NCBI GenBank assembly: GCA_907163375.1
Contig: CAJQUW010000478.1
Location: 168,852 to 232,851 of the forward strand
Source: Prostheceraeus crozeri
Taxonomy: Eukaryota; Platyhelminthes; Polycladida; Euryleptidae
DNA length: 64,000 bases
Reading direction: 5' to 3'
Shown here piece after piece: positions 12,025-28,135 of the stretch. Positions within the stretch are counted from its first letter, which is position 1; each line of letters starts with the position of its first letter. Position numbers and translations under genes: made by a program. The notes under the pieces were generated by a model. The model was not told the DNA's origin, searched no databases, and was given only the letters and a program-made list of their open reading frames with translations.

Positions 12025-14760
12025 GAATGCCAGTTTTCCGTGTTAGCCCCGTCAAATGAAAGGTTTTGCAGACAAAGATCCTGAGACCGCTGTTTTTTAT
12101 GTATTTTAGTGGGTGGTCTTATAATTTGTAGCAGTTTCTAGAATTGCGAACCTCAGTTGTGAAACTGAACTCGAAACTCAGGCTTAGTCGAAAATAGAAA
12201 ATCTGAAATCGAATATAAGTCTGGAACCTTTTCTTTTTGCTTTGCATAGCCATGGATGACCCTTGTCACTTAGCCTACTATTGTTTCCATTGCCAGCATA
12301 ATATATGCACAGTGGTATGAGACCTTTGTGATGGACGCTTAAGTGCTGCCTTTTGTGCAGTAAAAGCTGGTATAAGTAGTCAATAAGAATTTCATTTTTG
12401 CCAATTGATGAGCCGACAGCAGTCTAATTTTGTGACCGAGAAAGATCAATTTTGATGCGTTGCAACCGGAAAGTTGCATTGAGTTTTTTAATGAACCGGT
12501 TAAATCAATCGTCATTGCAACATTGCATTTCCCAACTTACAGATTGGAGAACGCTTTCTGTCTGTTCTCATAAGGACTGCTTCTATAAGCTATTCAAATT
12601 CTAAAGAATTACATGCATGTACTATTACATGTATAAATGAATGCTGGGATAATTATCATTTAAGAAATTAAAGTTTAGAGTTCGTCGTTTACTTTTCTCA
12701 GGAGTAAATTTCAATTTTCGTATTCTGATGCGAATTTTATGATTCTATTTCAGTTTTTAGGCGTGATCTTCCTCTTCAACAATCCATTCTGCCTCGCATG
12801 CTCATGCCAATAGAAATCCAATTTTTCGCTTTGCTTAAGGTAGTGAGACTAAAAATAGACAACAGGTGATTGTTGATGGTAATTTCCGCTCCTCGGCTAT
12901 GCGCCGATTTGTGTCAATGTTGTTTGGTCTTGTGGCCATAAGCAACAACTGAAATCCCAACACATCAGTTTCAATGACAGCTGGCATAAAGAATAGGTCA
13001 CAAAAGCGCAAGCCATAAGTCGGCTTTGATGTCTGTGGCACACAGGATAAACCATAAGCCGTTACACAAGGCATTTTGCATCTATTTTGACAGTATACAG
13101 TGTTCATGCTCATTTTTTTATCACAGATGGTAGATTTGTATTAGTGTCTTAGTTTCTCATTGTGATATGACTCGTCATTCTCTATATTTGCGTTCTTGAA
13201 TTGGTTGGAAAGATCTACCAACAATATTCTTCTACCTGCCTCTATGTTATGGAAGATCGTGAAACGACTTGCGGGACGATATCTTATAGCTTTTTCTGTG
13301 TGTTTCCGGCCTAAGGAGAAACAAATTTGTGCATTATGTAAAAATTGTAGATTCTTGTCGTAAGGCAGTGTATTGTGTACTATTTTCTCACAATATTAAA
13401 TACAAAATACTTAAAGTGAAATAAATAATGATAATGACCGTGAATATTTAAGAAGTGCACTGACAAAGTGCCGGTGCCTAGCCATTATCAACCACATGAA
13501 CCCACCATCGATGCCGCAGTCATGATGACAATGCCCACGACGCAATGTTGCTTCCACAGAGATAAATTGTTTTGTCTGCTTTGTTCTGGCTCCTCGTGGT
13601 CGTCACCCAGCCAGAACTAGACACAAAAGGGGAAGAAGATCAATTTTCCATTCAACGTAATGCAAAGTCAAGCCAGAAGATTGACACTACATTAAACGTA
13701 CACAGTCAGAAAATTAGATCGCGAGGAGTCGAACGGTGTGATAATATTTTCCATTTGACAAATTTATCACTAAAAATAGTCGAGCTAAAGATACGTACTT
13801 TTCACTTGACAGGCCTGCTTGCGATCTGACCGCTGAGGCACGCTGACACGAGCTACTTATCAATGCGCGCGCTTGTCCAATCACAAGCCAAAGAGAAACG
13901 GATAGCTTATGTCAACTTCTATCGCATGCTACCATTGCTTACAATGGCTGGGATAGGATTATGTCTGCTCTAGACTAACCCACACGAAAATGAATCAATC
14001 TCACTGGTCCTTTGCATGTGCATATTCTGTCTACTCCTCTAGTATTATTGAGTGTTAGATATATATCTATACTCATTCATTTCAGCTGACCGCGTATGCT
14101 CTCCATGCACGTAACATTCATCAACCCTCAAATGTTCACATGTAGTTAATCTCCTCAACGTCATGTATATATTCTATCTGTTGACAGTAGTTGGCAACAG
14201 TTTAGTAAATGTTAGATTGATCAAATTTCTAATATCTGAATTCATTTCTTCCCGAGTGTAACAAGAGAATGAAGAGGTTCTTGCGATGTTACAAACATTT
14301 CTCAATTTTAATCATTCTCGTCTCTTCCATCTGTAGATGATTGCATTTCTTTCAACACAGAGGGGAAGGAAATATCAAATTATTGCAATTATCGATTCCT
14401 TATATTGCATGGCTCATAAACTTGTCACTCATATTTGACTCCATTTGATAAATCTTCAACAGAAACAAAATCGAATGGATCGTCTTCCAGTTCCTTGTTT
14501 TTCCATGTCAATCTCACTGTTCGTCGTCGTAAAATTTTATATTAAGTTTTATGAGAATAGAGTTTGACATTCAGGAAGTGAGACATTACGACCCGAACTG
14601 CGAAACCTAAGCACATGGAATTCAATCATTTCAACTCGAATTACAAACAATTTGATGTCTTAGAGAAAGCATATTATTGTAAATACAAAACGAGGGGTAG
14701 AAATAGTTTAATCGTCTACCTAAACCTTGCATGTTCTGGTGTGAGTTGACTGTCAGATTT
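12025..14760. other. Unannotated AT-rich DNA
   Basis: Only short open frames are present, none with recognisable motifs; the longest are about 85-92 codons at 12835-13113 (-) and 13572-13829 (+). No RNA gene or mobile-element end was identified. It is probably host intergenic or intronic DNA or very old repeats. Confidence 0.5.
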
Positions 14761-14768
14761 GCAATTAG

Positions 14769-14847
14769 GAAGTTAGTGAAATTTCGACGGGAATTCACTA
14801 AATATCACTTTAAACACTGTAGTTTAACTTGCAAATTTCACTAACTT
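14769..14847. repeat. Perfect 15-bp hairpin
   Basis: AAGTTAGTGAAATTT at 14769-14783 is exactly complementary to AAATTTCACTAACTT at 14833-14847, with a 49-base loop. It lies just left of the larger palindrome and may be part of the same element. Confidence 0.6.
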
Positions 14848-14861
14848 GCTAATTTTAGAAC

Positions 14862-15238
14862 GAAGAAATTTATAAGTTGTATTGATCAATACTGGCCACG
14901 CTGCCTCTTTTAGTGCGAACGGCAGAAAGAATGAACACTCTTAAGCGGCATTGAACATCATTTACATCTAAAACCTGAGATTTACAGGAAGTCAAGAATG
15001 ACAATGAAATAAATTAACAATACGAAGTTCTACAAAGTTCAGTGAAATAGTAAGAATTAAAAATCGTGACAAAAGATGCGCCCACGTTCCTCAAAACCAG
15101 CAGCATCAGCTATTACGAGGCATCACCAAACATGTTCTTTTGGTCCCATGAATGTTCATTCTTTCTGCCATTCACACTAAAAGAGGCAGCGTGGCCAGTG
15201 TAGATCAATACAACTTCGACTTATGAGTTTCTTACTTC
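14862..15238. mobile_element. Palindromic MITE-like element
   Basis: About 77 bases at 14862-14938 recur in inverted orientation at about 15152-15238. Shared blocks include TTGATCAATAC/GTAGATCAATAC and GCCACGCTGCCTCTTTTAGT. The 213-base spacer is non-coding. No target duplication was recognised. The size and foldback structure suggest a MITE of unknown family. Confidence 0.6.
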
Positions 15239-16105
15239 TAAAATTTTTATACAAACTGGCGATCACGAAAGGAAAACTTGCTTATTGCAAATCTCAAATT
15301 TACCCGGGCATGGCTGCAACTTTAAATAGGGAGTTGTGTCGATGTTGAGAGATGTGAACTAGGCCTGCTGATGATTCCTGATATTGGATGAAGTGGCAGC
15401 TATTCAGGTCTGTTCTCATTTTTCAACTGAGGTGGCAACTCAATATCTAATTGTTCTGTTTACATTGAGATTAACATGTTTGAAATATAGAGTTCGACAA
15501 AAATGCGCCTTCGGAAACAATCGTTTTATTAAGTTTGCATTTATCATTTTCATCCATCATTATGACAATTATCAAGACTAATAGATTTTTGAGCGAATCT
15601 TGAAATATTATAATTGATTATGAAATAATATACATAACTGTGTTCAGATAATAAAGCAAGGCCGTAGCCTGCCTAGGGCATTTAAACTAAAAGTCGCGAG
15701 CCATGCCAGGGCCGAAATCGGGTCCAAATCTTGACTAATATTAGGTCACCACCCTATTCGCAAAATTCATCAATTCATCAATGAATGTTGAAACAGTGAT
15801 GTGATGTGTGACCGACAGTGATACAACACGCACGCGGTGTCCAAAACCCAAAAGCTGACTGTTTATTCATGGCCTAGATAGATGCAAATCTTCCATTCTA
15901 GGCTTTAGACTCTGCGAATTTCAGTTAATTAATGAAAAGTATCAATATATTAAAAGCCGTGCTATTTATAGGTCTTTAGAAAAATCTCCTAAGATTTCGC
16001 CTGATATAATGAGATATATAATATGTCATATACTATACTTTACTTATATTTTGACCTATTCCATCCTTTACTTTACCTTTACTGTTATATATATACAGTA
16101 TATAT
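15239..16105. other. Unannotated DNA with a possible hAT end relic
   Basis: No gene was seen. GGCCGTAGCCTGCCTAGGG near 15661 resembles the degenerate start of hAT elements whose ends read CAGnGGCGTAGCC. No partner end was found. Short TATATA tracts precede the next repeat. Confidence 0.35.
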
Positions 16106-16262
16106 AAAGATAAATTAAAAAAATTCAACGTAGTCTCAAGATAAAATTGTTTATTCACCTTTATTCATCATTTACTTCGTTCACCTGATGAAGTCTTACA
16201 CGAAAATTCGTGAATAAACAATTTTATCTTGAGACTACGTTGAATTTTTTTAATTTATCTTT
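16106..16262. repeat. Perfect 53-bp inverted repeat around a hammerhead-like core
   Basis: Bases 16106-16158 are exactly complementary to 16210-16262. The 51-base loop contains CTGATGA (16185-16191) and GAAA (16202-16205), the two conserved strands of a hammerhead core. TTCAC upstream can pair with GTGAA downstream. Known: terminal repeats of Penelope-like elements often carry hammerhead motifs, so this is probably a PLE terminal-repeat foldback. Stem II is weak, and activity is not claimed. Confidence 0.65.
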
Positions 16263-16289
16263 ATTATTAAGTCTCATGGAGATTACTTA

Positions 16290-16290
<1 letters not shown>

Positions 16291-16352
<62 letters not shown>
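16291..16352. repeat. (AT)n microsatellite
   Basis: An uninterrupted TA tract of about 62 bases lies at the left border of the PLE cluster. Similar tracts lie at 17,859-17,876, 21,318-21,334 and 28,037-28,132, each next to a PLE end. Confidence 0.9.
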
Positions 16353-16359
<7 letters not shown>

Positions 16360-16371
16360 AGAGGAATCAAA

Positions 16372-17866
16372 AATGGCAAATATTATACGAAAAAGAATCC
16401 AAATAAAATAAGATCAAAACTCCGGATTTATCCCGACCGGTTTCCGTCCCATTTTGGACTTCTCAAGGGATTGAATGACATATATTTCAAAATAATTCAT
16501 AATGATAATGACAGCATTATAGACATAGAAATTAAGTCATACTGGGAAAAACCATGACATCGCACTGCAAATGTTCTAGATAGGTTATATTTATTAGTAA
16601 TGTCAAGTTCCTTTGCTGCTTCTAATCCTTACTAACATCGTGGACATCTCCAACTGCATGCACTCGTTTGTGTGTTTGTTGCTTGAAATTGATTATGTTT
16701 GTTAACATTATTCTTGTTTCTTTTGAAGTTGGCAAAATTTGGTTTCAGATTACTACAAACTTGTTGCTTGAATTCCTATTTCGTTTGTTATGTGTAGTAC
16801 ATGTATATTTCATTTGGCAGTTGTTACAGTTAGCATTTTGACCAGTGAAATATCCCCCATTTAAAAACTGATTTGGATTATTAAAGTTATGAGGCATGGA
16901 TTTATATCTGCTGTTTACCGGCAAAAGATGCTTGTCAGATGAGAAAAAGTTACTCTTGCTTTCCCAAATCATTCGACTATTTGCTTCTTCTCTCTCGCTA
17001 AGCTCTTTCCATGCTCTTATTTGAGATTTCGCTTCTTCTGTGTCGTAGTACTGATTTAAATATTCACCCATTTCCTTGTCAATCTTTTCTACAAATCGCG
17101 TTTTTATCTCTGCTGTAAGTCTTAATCGTTTAATCTCGTGTTCACTTTCCTTAATAGATTATTCTCTCTTAAGCTCCTTTTCTTCCTCACTTTGTTGTGG
17201 CATTGGGTTTTTGAACAATTTCCTTGGTATTTTCGGCGTTGCATCATTCAGTGCTGCTTCATAAATATCAGCAATGGCTCGATTTCTGTAAGCCTCGTAA
17301 AATGAAAACTTTCGCTGATTAAGTTTTTTGTTCCAATCAATTTTCTCACGCGATGCTCTAGAAACCTCATTGGATAATTCTGTTAACTCAGTCTTTATCT
17401 CATTTTTAACGTCTATGATTTCGGCACCTTTTTTCTTTCCATTGCCAGTGAAAGGCATGCAAAACACAATTAATTTGAGCAACGGAGGTAGTCAACATAT
17501 CGATCTTCTTATCCAACTTCAAAAGAAACAAGAATAATGTTAACAAACATAATCAATTTCAAGCAACAAACACACAAACGAGTGCATGCAGTTGGAGATG
17601 TCCACGATGTTAGTAAGGATTAGAAGCAGCAAAGGAACTTGACATTACTAATAAATATAAACCTATCTAGAACATTTGCAGTGCGATGTCATGGTTTTCC
17701 CAGTATGACTTAATTTCTATGTCTATAATGCTGTCATTATCATTATGAATTATTTTGAAATATATGTCATTCAATCCCTTGAGAAGTCCAAAATGGGACG
17801 GAAACCGGTCGGGATAAATCCGGAGTTTTGATCTTATTTTATTTGGATTCTTTTTCATATATATAT
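16372..17866 (-). mobile_element. PLE fragment with an upstream ORF, flanked by inverted arms
   Basis: Arms of about 355 bp at 16,372-16,731 and 17,512-17,866 are near-perfect inverted copies. The loop codes on the minus strand for a charged helical protein (17,482-17,159 and 17,071-16,745): KIDWNKKLNQRKFSFYEAYR, then PKIPRKLF, KAWKELSEREE-like sequence and a small CNNCQMKYTCTTH finger. The segment around W-x3-L-x2-RK and the P-x-x-PRKF motif resembles the first ORF of the PLE at 24,398. This is therefore taken as the 5' coding part of a related PLE. It is broken and has no reverse transcriptase in this piece. Confidence 0.6.
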
Positions 17867-17878
17867 ATATATATATAA

Positions 17879-19830
17879 GACAAGATTGGCAAAAAAGTAA
17901 ATCGCAAAATAAATCGTTAAAGTAATGTTCGATTATTTTACATAATTTGTCTCCAGTTCTCTATAAATCAATTTTACTTTTTGATTTGAAAACTTAGATG
18001 CTATTTTTGAGAACCATTTTAATAGAATTCTGACCGGCGCTTCGGATGCAAGCATCGTCCATCTTCAGGGTAAGCAACTTGTGTGGATTAATTTACAGAT
18101 CATTCTTATAAAAGTTGAATTTCAAAATAACATGAAAAAAGCTATGTGATATGCATGAATAAAGTCAGCAAAAGAAGTCATGGTGAAGTAAGTGAGTAAG
18201 CATACTGTAGATAAGTCATAGTAAAACCAAATGTCTTGTTAATCCTTGATCTTGTTTGTTTAGTGTTGGTTGATATTTCTTGATTAGTAAGGCCTCTGCA
18301 ATTTCTAGATCTTGTTGGGTGTGATATCTGGCCAAGATTTTAGTGTCTTTAAGAATGGCTTGGTATCCAATTTTGATTTCTGTGTGGGTTTGCATGTGTT
18401 GTTTGATGGCACCATTTGATACATGTTGTTTGCAGCGCTGAGTAAGTGCATTTGCTGTAAAACCGATGTATTGTGCAACGCCGTTACATGCGTTGTGTGG
18501 GCATGTGTATCGGTAGACAACATGGTGTGACTCATCGCTTGCAGTCAACAATTTTGGTTTCAGTTCATCCTTCTATTTTCTCATTTTGTAAAAGCATCGG
18601 ATGCTTACTCGCAATCTCTGGTCGATCGGTTGAATATTTTTGTTTATAATTGCTTTTAGTCTCTCTTCTTCAGTTTTAGCATTTGTTCCCCATTGTCCTT
18701 GAAAATTAAATTGAACTGTTAATGAAGATTCTTCACTTTCCGTACTGAACTTTCGCTTGAGACATTTTTGCACAATATTATCGATCAGCGCTTGAGGATA
18801 ATTATTGTTAATCAAAATTTGAGTGAAGTGTTGTACTTCTCGTGAAAAGAGCTCCCAATTAGACGAGATATTATATGAACGAATCAGGTACGATCGAACA
18901 ACTGATTTTTTATACGTGCCTGGTCCAAAGCTGTCGTAATCGAGGCAAAGTCCGGCGCAAGTTGATTTTCTGTAGACTGAAGTTTGAAATTTTGTACCAT
19001 TTCTCATGACTGAAACATCAAGGAAGGATAGCGTATCGTCTTTTTCTGTCTCGTAAGTGAAATTGAGGCAGGAATTTGATTTGAAACTATCAATAATTTC
19101 TTAAATATTGCAGTTCTTATCATGGAGGATAAAAGAGTCATCTACGTAACGACGGTAAAATATAACACCATTTCCAAGTTCTGGAACAACTTTGTTCTCC
19201 ACGTAGCTCATATAAAAGTCTGCATATAATGGACCCAAGGGGCTACCCATTGATATACCATCGATCTGTTTGTAAATTTCTTTCTTTCACTGGAATGGAG
19301 TAGCTGTTGTACATAAGAACAGTAGGGATCTCAAAATATTTGCAGGTAAACCAATTGGCGGTAAGGTTGAATGATTGTAAACTCGATCTAGTATAATGTC
19401 AGTTGTTTCCTCAACTGGTACATTCGTAAATAGGCTTTCTACATCAATGGACGTCATTTCTGTCTCTTGATTTGTATCCATGTCCTTCATTTAAGCAACA
19501 AAGTCAAAAGATGAGGGACAAATGTAGTTTGATGGTAAATAGACTTTCAGTGCACCTAGCTAGTGAGACCCTAGCAATTTCATGCGTTACAGTTTTACAT
19601 AAGGAAATAATTGGCCTCAATGGAGGATCCGTAGAACTTTTATGAATTTTCGGTAGTCCAAAAATGTAACCAGGTCAGTAATAACCGATACAATGGCATT
19701 AATTTTCTGATTGTATGCATCAGCATCCAGGATTACAAAATTTCCACCTTTATCAGCTTTTTTCACGACAATGTTCGGATTGGTATTCAACGATTTAATG
19801 GCTTTTTTATCTTCTTTTGAGAGTGGATCA
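17879..19830 (-). mobile_element. Penelope-like element, family A, minus copy
   Basis: Read on the minus strand: KADKGGNFVI block (~19,740), a LPKIHK/PLRPIIS region (~19,650), SIDVESLFTNVP (reverse-transcriptase motif A, ~19,450), GISMGSPLGPLYADF (motif B, ~19,250), RRYVDDSFIL (motif C, ~19,140), thumb (19,007-18,573), and a GIY-YIG endonuclease (18,551-18,216) with VVYRYTCP and YIGFTANALTQRCKQH. The terminal repeat with a hammerhead-like core follows (18,068-18,032). This order, RT then GIY-YIG, defines PLEs. The copy is 5' truncated and carries several breaks. Confidence 0.85.
18216..18551 (-). CDS. GIY-YIG endonuclease domain of PLE family A
   Basis: About 111 codons read HHVVYRYTCPHNACNGVAQY, YIGFTANALTQRCKQHVSNG and a C-terminal IAEALLIKKYQPTLNKQ, all hallmarks of the PLE GIY-YIG nuclease, which nicks target DNA for primed reverse transcription. 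It is the 3' part of the retroelement's single polyprotein rather than a separate gene. The inverted partner copy at 19,966-21,300 lacks this region. Confidence 0.8.
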   Translation of the reverse strand: MLTASDESHHVVYRYTCPHNACNGVAQYIGFTANALTQRCKQHVSNGAIKQHMQTHTEIKIGYQAILKDTKILARYHTQQDLEIAEALLIKKYQPTLNKQDQGLTRHLVLL

Positions 19831-19839
19831 CGGGATCGG

Positions 19840-21300
19840 TTCTATCGGATACTTCGAAATTTGTCAAAATCAGAGAAGATACTACACCAGGAATCAAAAA
19901 AGAAATCAATTCAATAATCAAAAGAAATTCCTATGCTGCAAAACTGTATGGAATAAACAAACGTGTAGGTTATTACTGACCTGGTTACATTTTTGGACTA
20001 CCGAAAATTCATAAAAGTTCTACGGATCCTCCATTGAGGCCAATTATTTCCTTATGTAAAACTGTAACGCATGAAATTGCTAGGGTCTCACTAGCTAGGT
20101 GCACTGAAAGTCTATTTACCATCAAACTACATTTGTCCCTCATCTTTTGACTTTGTTGCTTAAATGAAGGACATGGATACAAATCAAGAGACAGAAATGA
20201 CGTCCATTGATGTAGAAAGCCTATTTACGAATGTACCAGTTGAGGAAACAACTGACATTATACTAGATCGAGTTTACAATCATTCAACCTTACCGCCAAT
20301 TGGTTTACCTGCAAATATTTTGAGATCCCTACTGTTCTTATGTACAACAGCTACTCCATTCCAGTGAAAGAAAGAAATTTACAAACAGATCGATGGTATA
20401 TCAATGGGTAGCCCCTTGGGTCCATTATATGCAGACTTTTATATGAGCTACGTGGAGAACAAAGTTGTTCCAGAACTTGGAAATGGTGTTATATTTTACC
20501 GTCGTTACGTAGATGACTCTTTTATCCTCCATGATAAGAACTGCAATATTTAAGAAATTATTGATAGTTTCAAATCAAATTCCTGCCTCAATTTCACTTA
20601 CGAGACAGAAAAAGACGATACGCTATCCTTCCTTGATGTTTCAGTCATGAGAAATGGTACGAAATTTCAAACTTCAGTCTACAGAAAATCAACTTGCGCC
20701 GGACTTTGCCTCGATTACGACAGCTTTGGACCAGGCACGTATAAAAAATCAGTTGTTCGATCGTACCTGATTCGTTCATATAATATCTCGTCTAATTGGG
20801 AGCTCTTTTCACGAGAAGTACAACACTTCACTCAAATTTTGATTAACAATAATTATCCTCAAGCGCTGATCGATAATATTGTGCAAAAATGTCTCAAGCG
20901 AAAGTTCAGTACGGAAAGTGAAGAATCTTCATTAACAGTTCAATTTAATTTTCAAGGACAATGGGGAACAAATGCTAAAACTGAAGAAGAGAGACTAAAA
21001 GCAATCATAAACAAAAATATTCAACCGATCGACCAGAGATTGCGAGTAAGCATCCGATGCTTTTACAAAATGAGAAAATAGAAGGATGAACTGAAACCAA
21101 AATTGTTACCCTGAAGATGGATGTTGTCTGTATCCGAAGCGCCGGTCAGAATTCTATTAAAATGGTTCTCAAAAATAGCATCTAAGTTTTCAAATCAAAA
21201 AGTAAAATTGATTTATCGAGAACTGGAGACAAATTATGCAAAATAGTCGAACATTGATTGCGATTTACTTTTTTGCCAATCTTGTCTTACAAATAATTTG
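19840..21300 (+). mobile_element. Penelope-like element, family A, plus copy
   Basis: It mirrors the minus copy: 19,964-21,098 is near-identical to 18,553-19,690 in inverted orientation, including RT motifs A, B and C and the thumb (20,647-21,081). The two arms share the same breaks. A deletion at about 21,108 removes the GIY-YIG part and joins directly to the terminal repeat, whose hammerhead-like core lies at 21,111-21,147. The two copies meet head to head near 19,835. Confidence 0.85.
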
Positions 21301-21334
21301 CTGCCAAATTTTGCCAATATATATATATATAATA

Positions 21335-23549
21335 AACAATCAAAATAGTAACACAGTGTTTGGTAATAATATAAAAGAAATTGCTTTTGATTTGAAAATC
21401 GAACGACTAAAAAACAATTCTTACTTGCACAAGCGCTTTCTGGATTTATTCCTTCTTCAGGTGCATAGAACAGATAAGTGATTATTTATATCATTTACAA
21501 GTAATTTTGAAATTGTCGTCAATAACTATGTGCATGAGTGTCATTTAGCATTTAGCTTTGGTTTGTACAAGTCAATGAAATATCTTTCTTTCATTTTTCT
21601 GATGATATCTGTGTTATCATTGCAAAATATCTTGTAGAATGGATATATAGAAAATTTTCCTTGGCCACATTCATCGATATGCTGACTTAGGCTGATTTTT
21701 CGATATTCCGGAATGTTTATTTGTTCTTTATGAATTCGGCAGCGTTCCCTCAAGGTATTCCGAGTTTCCCCAATGTAACATTCATTGCATCCATTACATG
21801 TGATGACGTATATGACAATTTTTTGCCGTTGAAGTTGTATGTGTCACCTTCCTTGATGTAGTTACATGTACCACACCTCTTGTCATTGCATTTGGTTACC
21901 ATTATTTTGTCATTAGTATTGTATTGGGATTTGCACAATATGCGTTTCTAACTTGAAGGTTGTCTTTTGCTGATGATAAATTTCTTGTTCTCAAATACAT
22001 GTTTGGTTTGTTGATCAATTTTCAAGGTTGTGTTGATAGAATTTATTGTTGCAGTTACATTTGTGTTTCTAGGGTTATATGTAGAAACAGAAGGTAATGT
22101 AGATACTTTGCTATCGCTTGACTTTGCGTTTAGAAATTCTGCTCGATTCAATTCCTTCGCTTTTTTTCATACCATCCGAAATAAGATCAATGGGGTACTT
22201 TCGATTGATCAAAAATGCTTTCAATTCATGCAAGCGGATTTCTCTTCGGAATTCTTCGTTCACTATAGGACAGATTCTTCTTGCATGATTATAGGGGATG
22301 GCTCGCTTCGTATGACGGGGGTGATTGGAATGGAAGTGGAAGTATTGGTGTGTATCTGTTGGCTTATAGAACATATCTGTGACAATTTTGTTATTTTCTT
22401 TTATAACCATAATATCCAAAAAAGAAATTTGATTGTCATTCATCTCCATTGTGAATTGTATGTTGCTATCTAATTGATTCAAAATTTGTGCAAAAGTTTT
22501 CAATTTTTCATCGTCCAGAGTCCATAGATGAAACAATCATCTAGGTATCGCTTCCAGTTATTTCTAACATAATTCGATGTTTCTTCACCCCACAGCGATT
22601 CAATTTTTTCATACAGTTGTAATTCTAGGAATGCAAGGGTAAGTGTTGCATATGTGGGCGCAACAACTGTGCCCATCGCTGTTCCCTTTATTTGAGTGTA
22701 ATAATGTTCACCGAATGCAAAATTGTTATTCGTCAAAATTAATTCTATACCATGAAGTATAAATTCGCATCTGAAACGTTCATCAATTTTGTCGGAGTGC
22801 TTTGTTATCCAATATTTGATAGCCTGCATTCCCAGCTTATGAGGTATGTTTGTGTAAAGACTCACTATGTCAAATGTTACCAATTTGGTGTTTTCATGAG
22901 CATGATTTGGTAAAAATTTGAGAAACTGTAAGTCTTCTCTTACGTAACTTTCTATAAAGCTGCAAAGTGGTTTCAATATCATATCAAGTAGTCTACTTAG
23001 TCGCTGTGTTGGAGAGTTCGGTCCACCAACAATAGGACGAAATTTCAAATCTGGAGGATTGATGCATCGAATGTAATCGGAGTTTTGCTCATTAATTGAT
23101 TTCTTTATATGCTCAGATTTGTGCACTTTTGGTAATCCATAAAAATTGCTTCCTTTATAATCAAATTTTGTCAAAAAGTCTTTTTCCTTCTTTGTAAGAT
23201 TTTCAGATAAATTTCCACTTACTAATCTTTTGATTCTTTGCATAGATTTCTTGTCTGGATCATCATCAGCCCTTCGGTAAAATTGTGAATCATTTAGCAT
23301 AGTTTCAATCCGCTTTTCATAAAATTCTTCTTCCATAATTACAACGGCTCCTCCTTTGTCAGCTTCTTTGATAATTATTTCATCATTTGATTTCAATTTG
23401 CGTACTGCATTGCTTTCATTGATTGACAAATTTCCCTTTTTATTGCATTTAATCTGGTTTAAATCAATGGACTCCATAGTTTCACATAGGGCATCAAGTA
23501 GCTGATTCCGTCCTTTCGGAGGATTGAAGGTTGATTTATTTTGAACCAA
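21335..23549 (-). mobile_element. Penelope-like element, family B, minus copy
   Basis: On the minus strand a long frame (within 23,549-22,500) reads NKSTFNPPKGRNQLLDALCE, IIKEADKGGAVVIMEEEF, NFYGLPKVHKSEHI, LKFRPIVGGPNSPTQRLS, FDIVSLYTNIPHK (motif A), GTAMGTVVAPTYATL (motif B) and WKRYLDDCFI (motif C). A thumb and linker (22,536-22,111) and a GIY-YIG region (21,938-21,541; KERYFIDLYKPKLNAK at its end) follow. The terminal repeat has a hammerhead-like core at 21,460-21,431. The RT part is open; the whole has a few breaks and is 5' truncated at 23,549. Confidence 0.85.
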
Positions 23550-23559
23550 GCAATTTATC

Positions 23560-24397
23560 AAAAAAGCAAAGGAATTGAATCGAGCAGAATTTCTAAACGC
23601 AAAGTCAAGCGATAGCAAAGTATCTACATTGCCTTCTGTTTCTACATATAACCCTAGAAACACAAATGTAACTGCAACAATAAATTCTATCAACACAACC
23701 TTGAAAATTGATCAACAAACCAAACATGTATTTGAGAACAAGAAATTTATCATCAGCAAAAGACAACCTTCCAGTTTGAAACGCATATTGTGCAAATCCC
23801 AATACAATACTAATGACAAAATAATGGCAACCAAATGCAATGACAAGAGGTGTGGTACATGTAACTACATCAAGGAAGGTGACACATACAACTTCAACGG
23901 CAAAAAATTGTCATATATGTCATCACATGTAATGGATGCAATGAATGTTACATTGGGGAAACTCGGAATACCTTGAGGGAACGCTGCCGAATTCATAAAG
24001 AACAAATAAACATTCCGGAATATCGAAAAATCAGCCTAAGTCAGCATATCGATGAATGTGGCCAAGGAAAATTTTCTATATATCCATTCTACAAGATATT
24101 TTGCAATGATAACACAGATATCATCAGAAAAATGAAAGAAAGATATTTCATTGACTTGTACAAACCAAAGCTAAATGCTAAATGACACTCATGCACATAG
24201 TTATTGACGACAATTTCAAAATTACTTGTAAATGATGTAAATAATCACTTATCTGTTCTATGCACCTGAAGAAGGAATAAATCCAGAAAGCGCTTGTGCA
24301 AGTAAGAATTGTTTTTTAGTCGTTCGATTTTCAAATCAAAAGCAATTTCTTTTATATTATTACCAAACACTGTGTTACTATTTTGATTGTTTATTAT
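23560..24397 (+). mobile_element. Penelope-like element, family B, 3' fragment
   Basis: It starts within the linker (GIESSR-like region), covers the GIY-YIG endonuclease to 24,185, and ends with the terminal repeat (hammerhead-like core 24,266-24,295). It is an inverted copy of 21,335-22,166. It abuts the next, longer copy, so its terminal repeat also serves as the upstream repeat of that copy, the tandem layout common in PLEs. Confidence 0.85.

Positions 24398-28135
<3,738 letters not shown>

Noticed and set aside
12835-13113. 92-codon minus frame
   Set aside because: No motif, no splice context, cysteine- and leucine-rich by chance; not supported as a gene.
22030-22473. 147-codon plus-strand frame with VAVTFVFLGLYVETEGNVD
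   Set aside because: Antisense shadow of the PLE linker on the minus strand; it recurs wherever that PLE segment occurs (26,971-27,372, 23,500 region).
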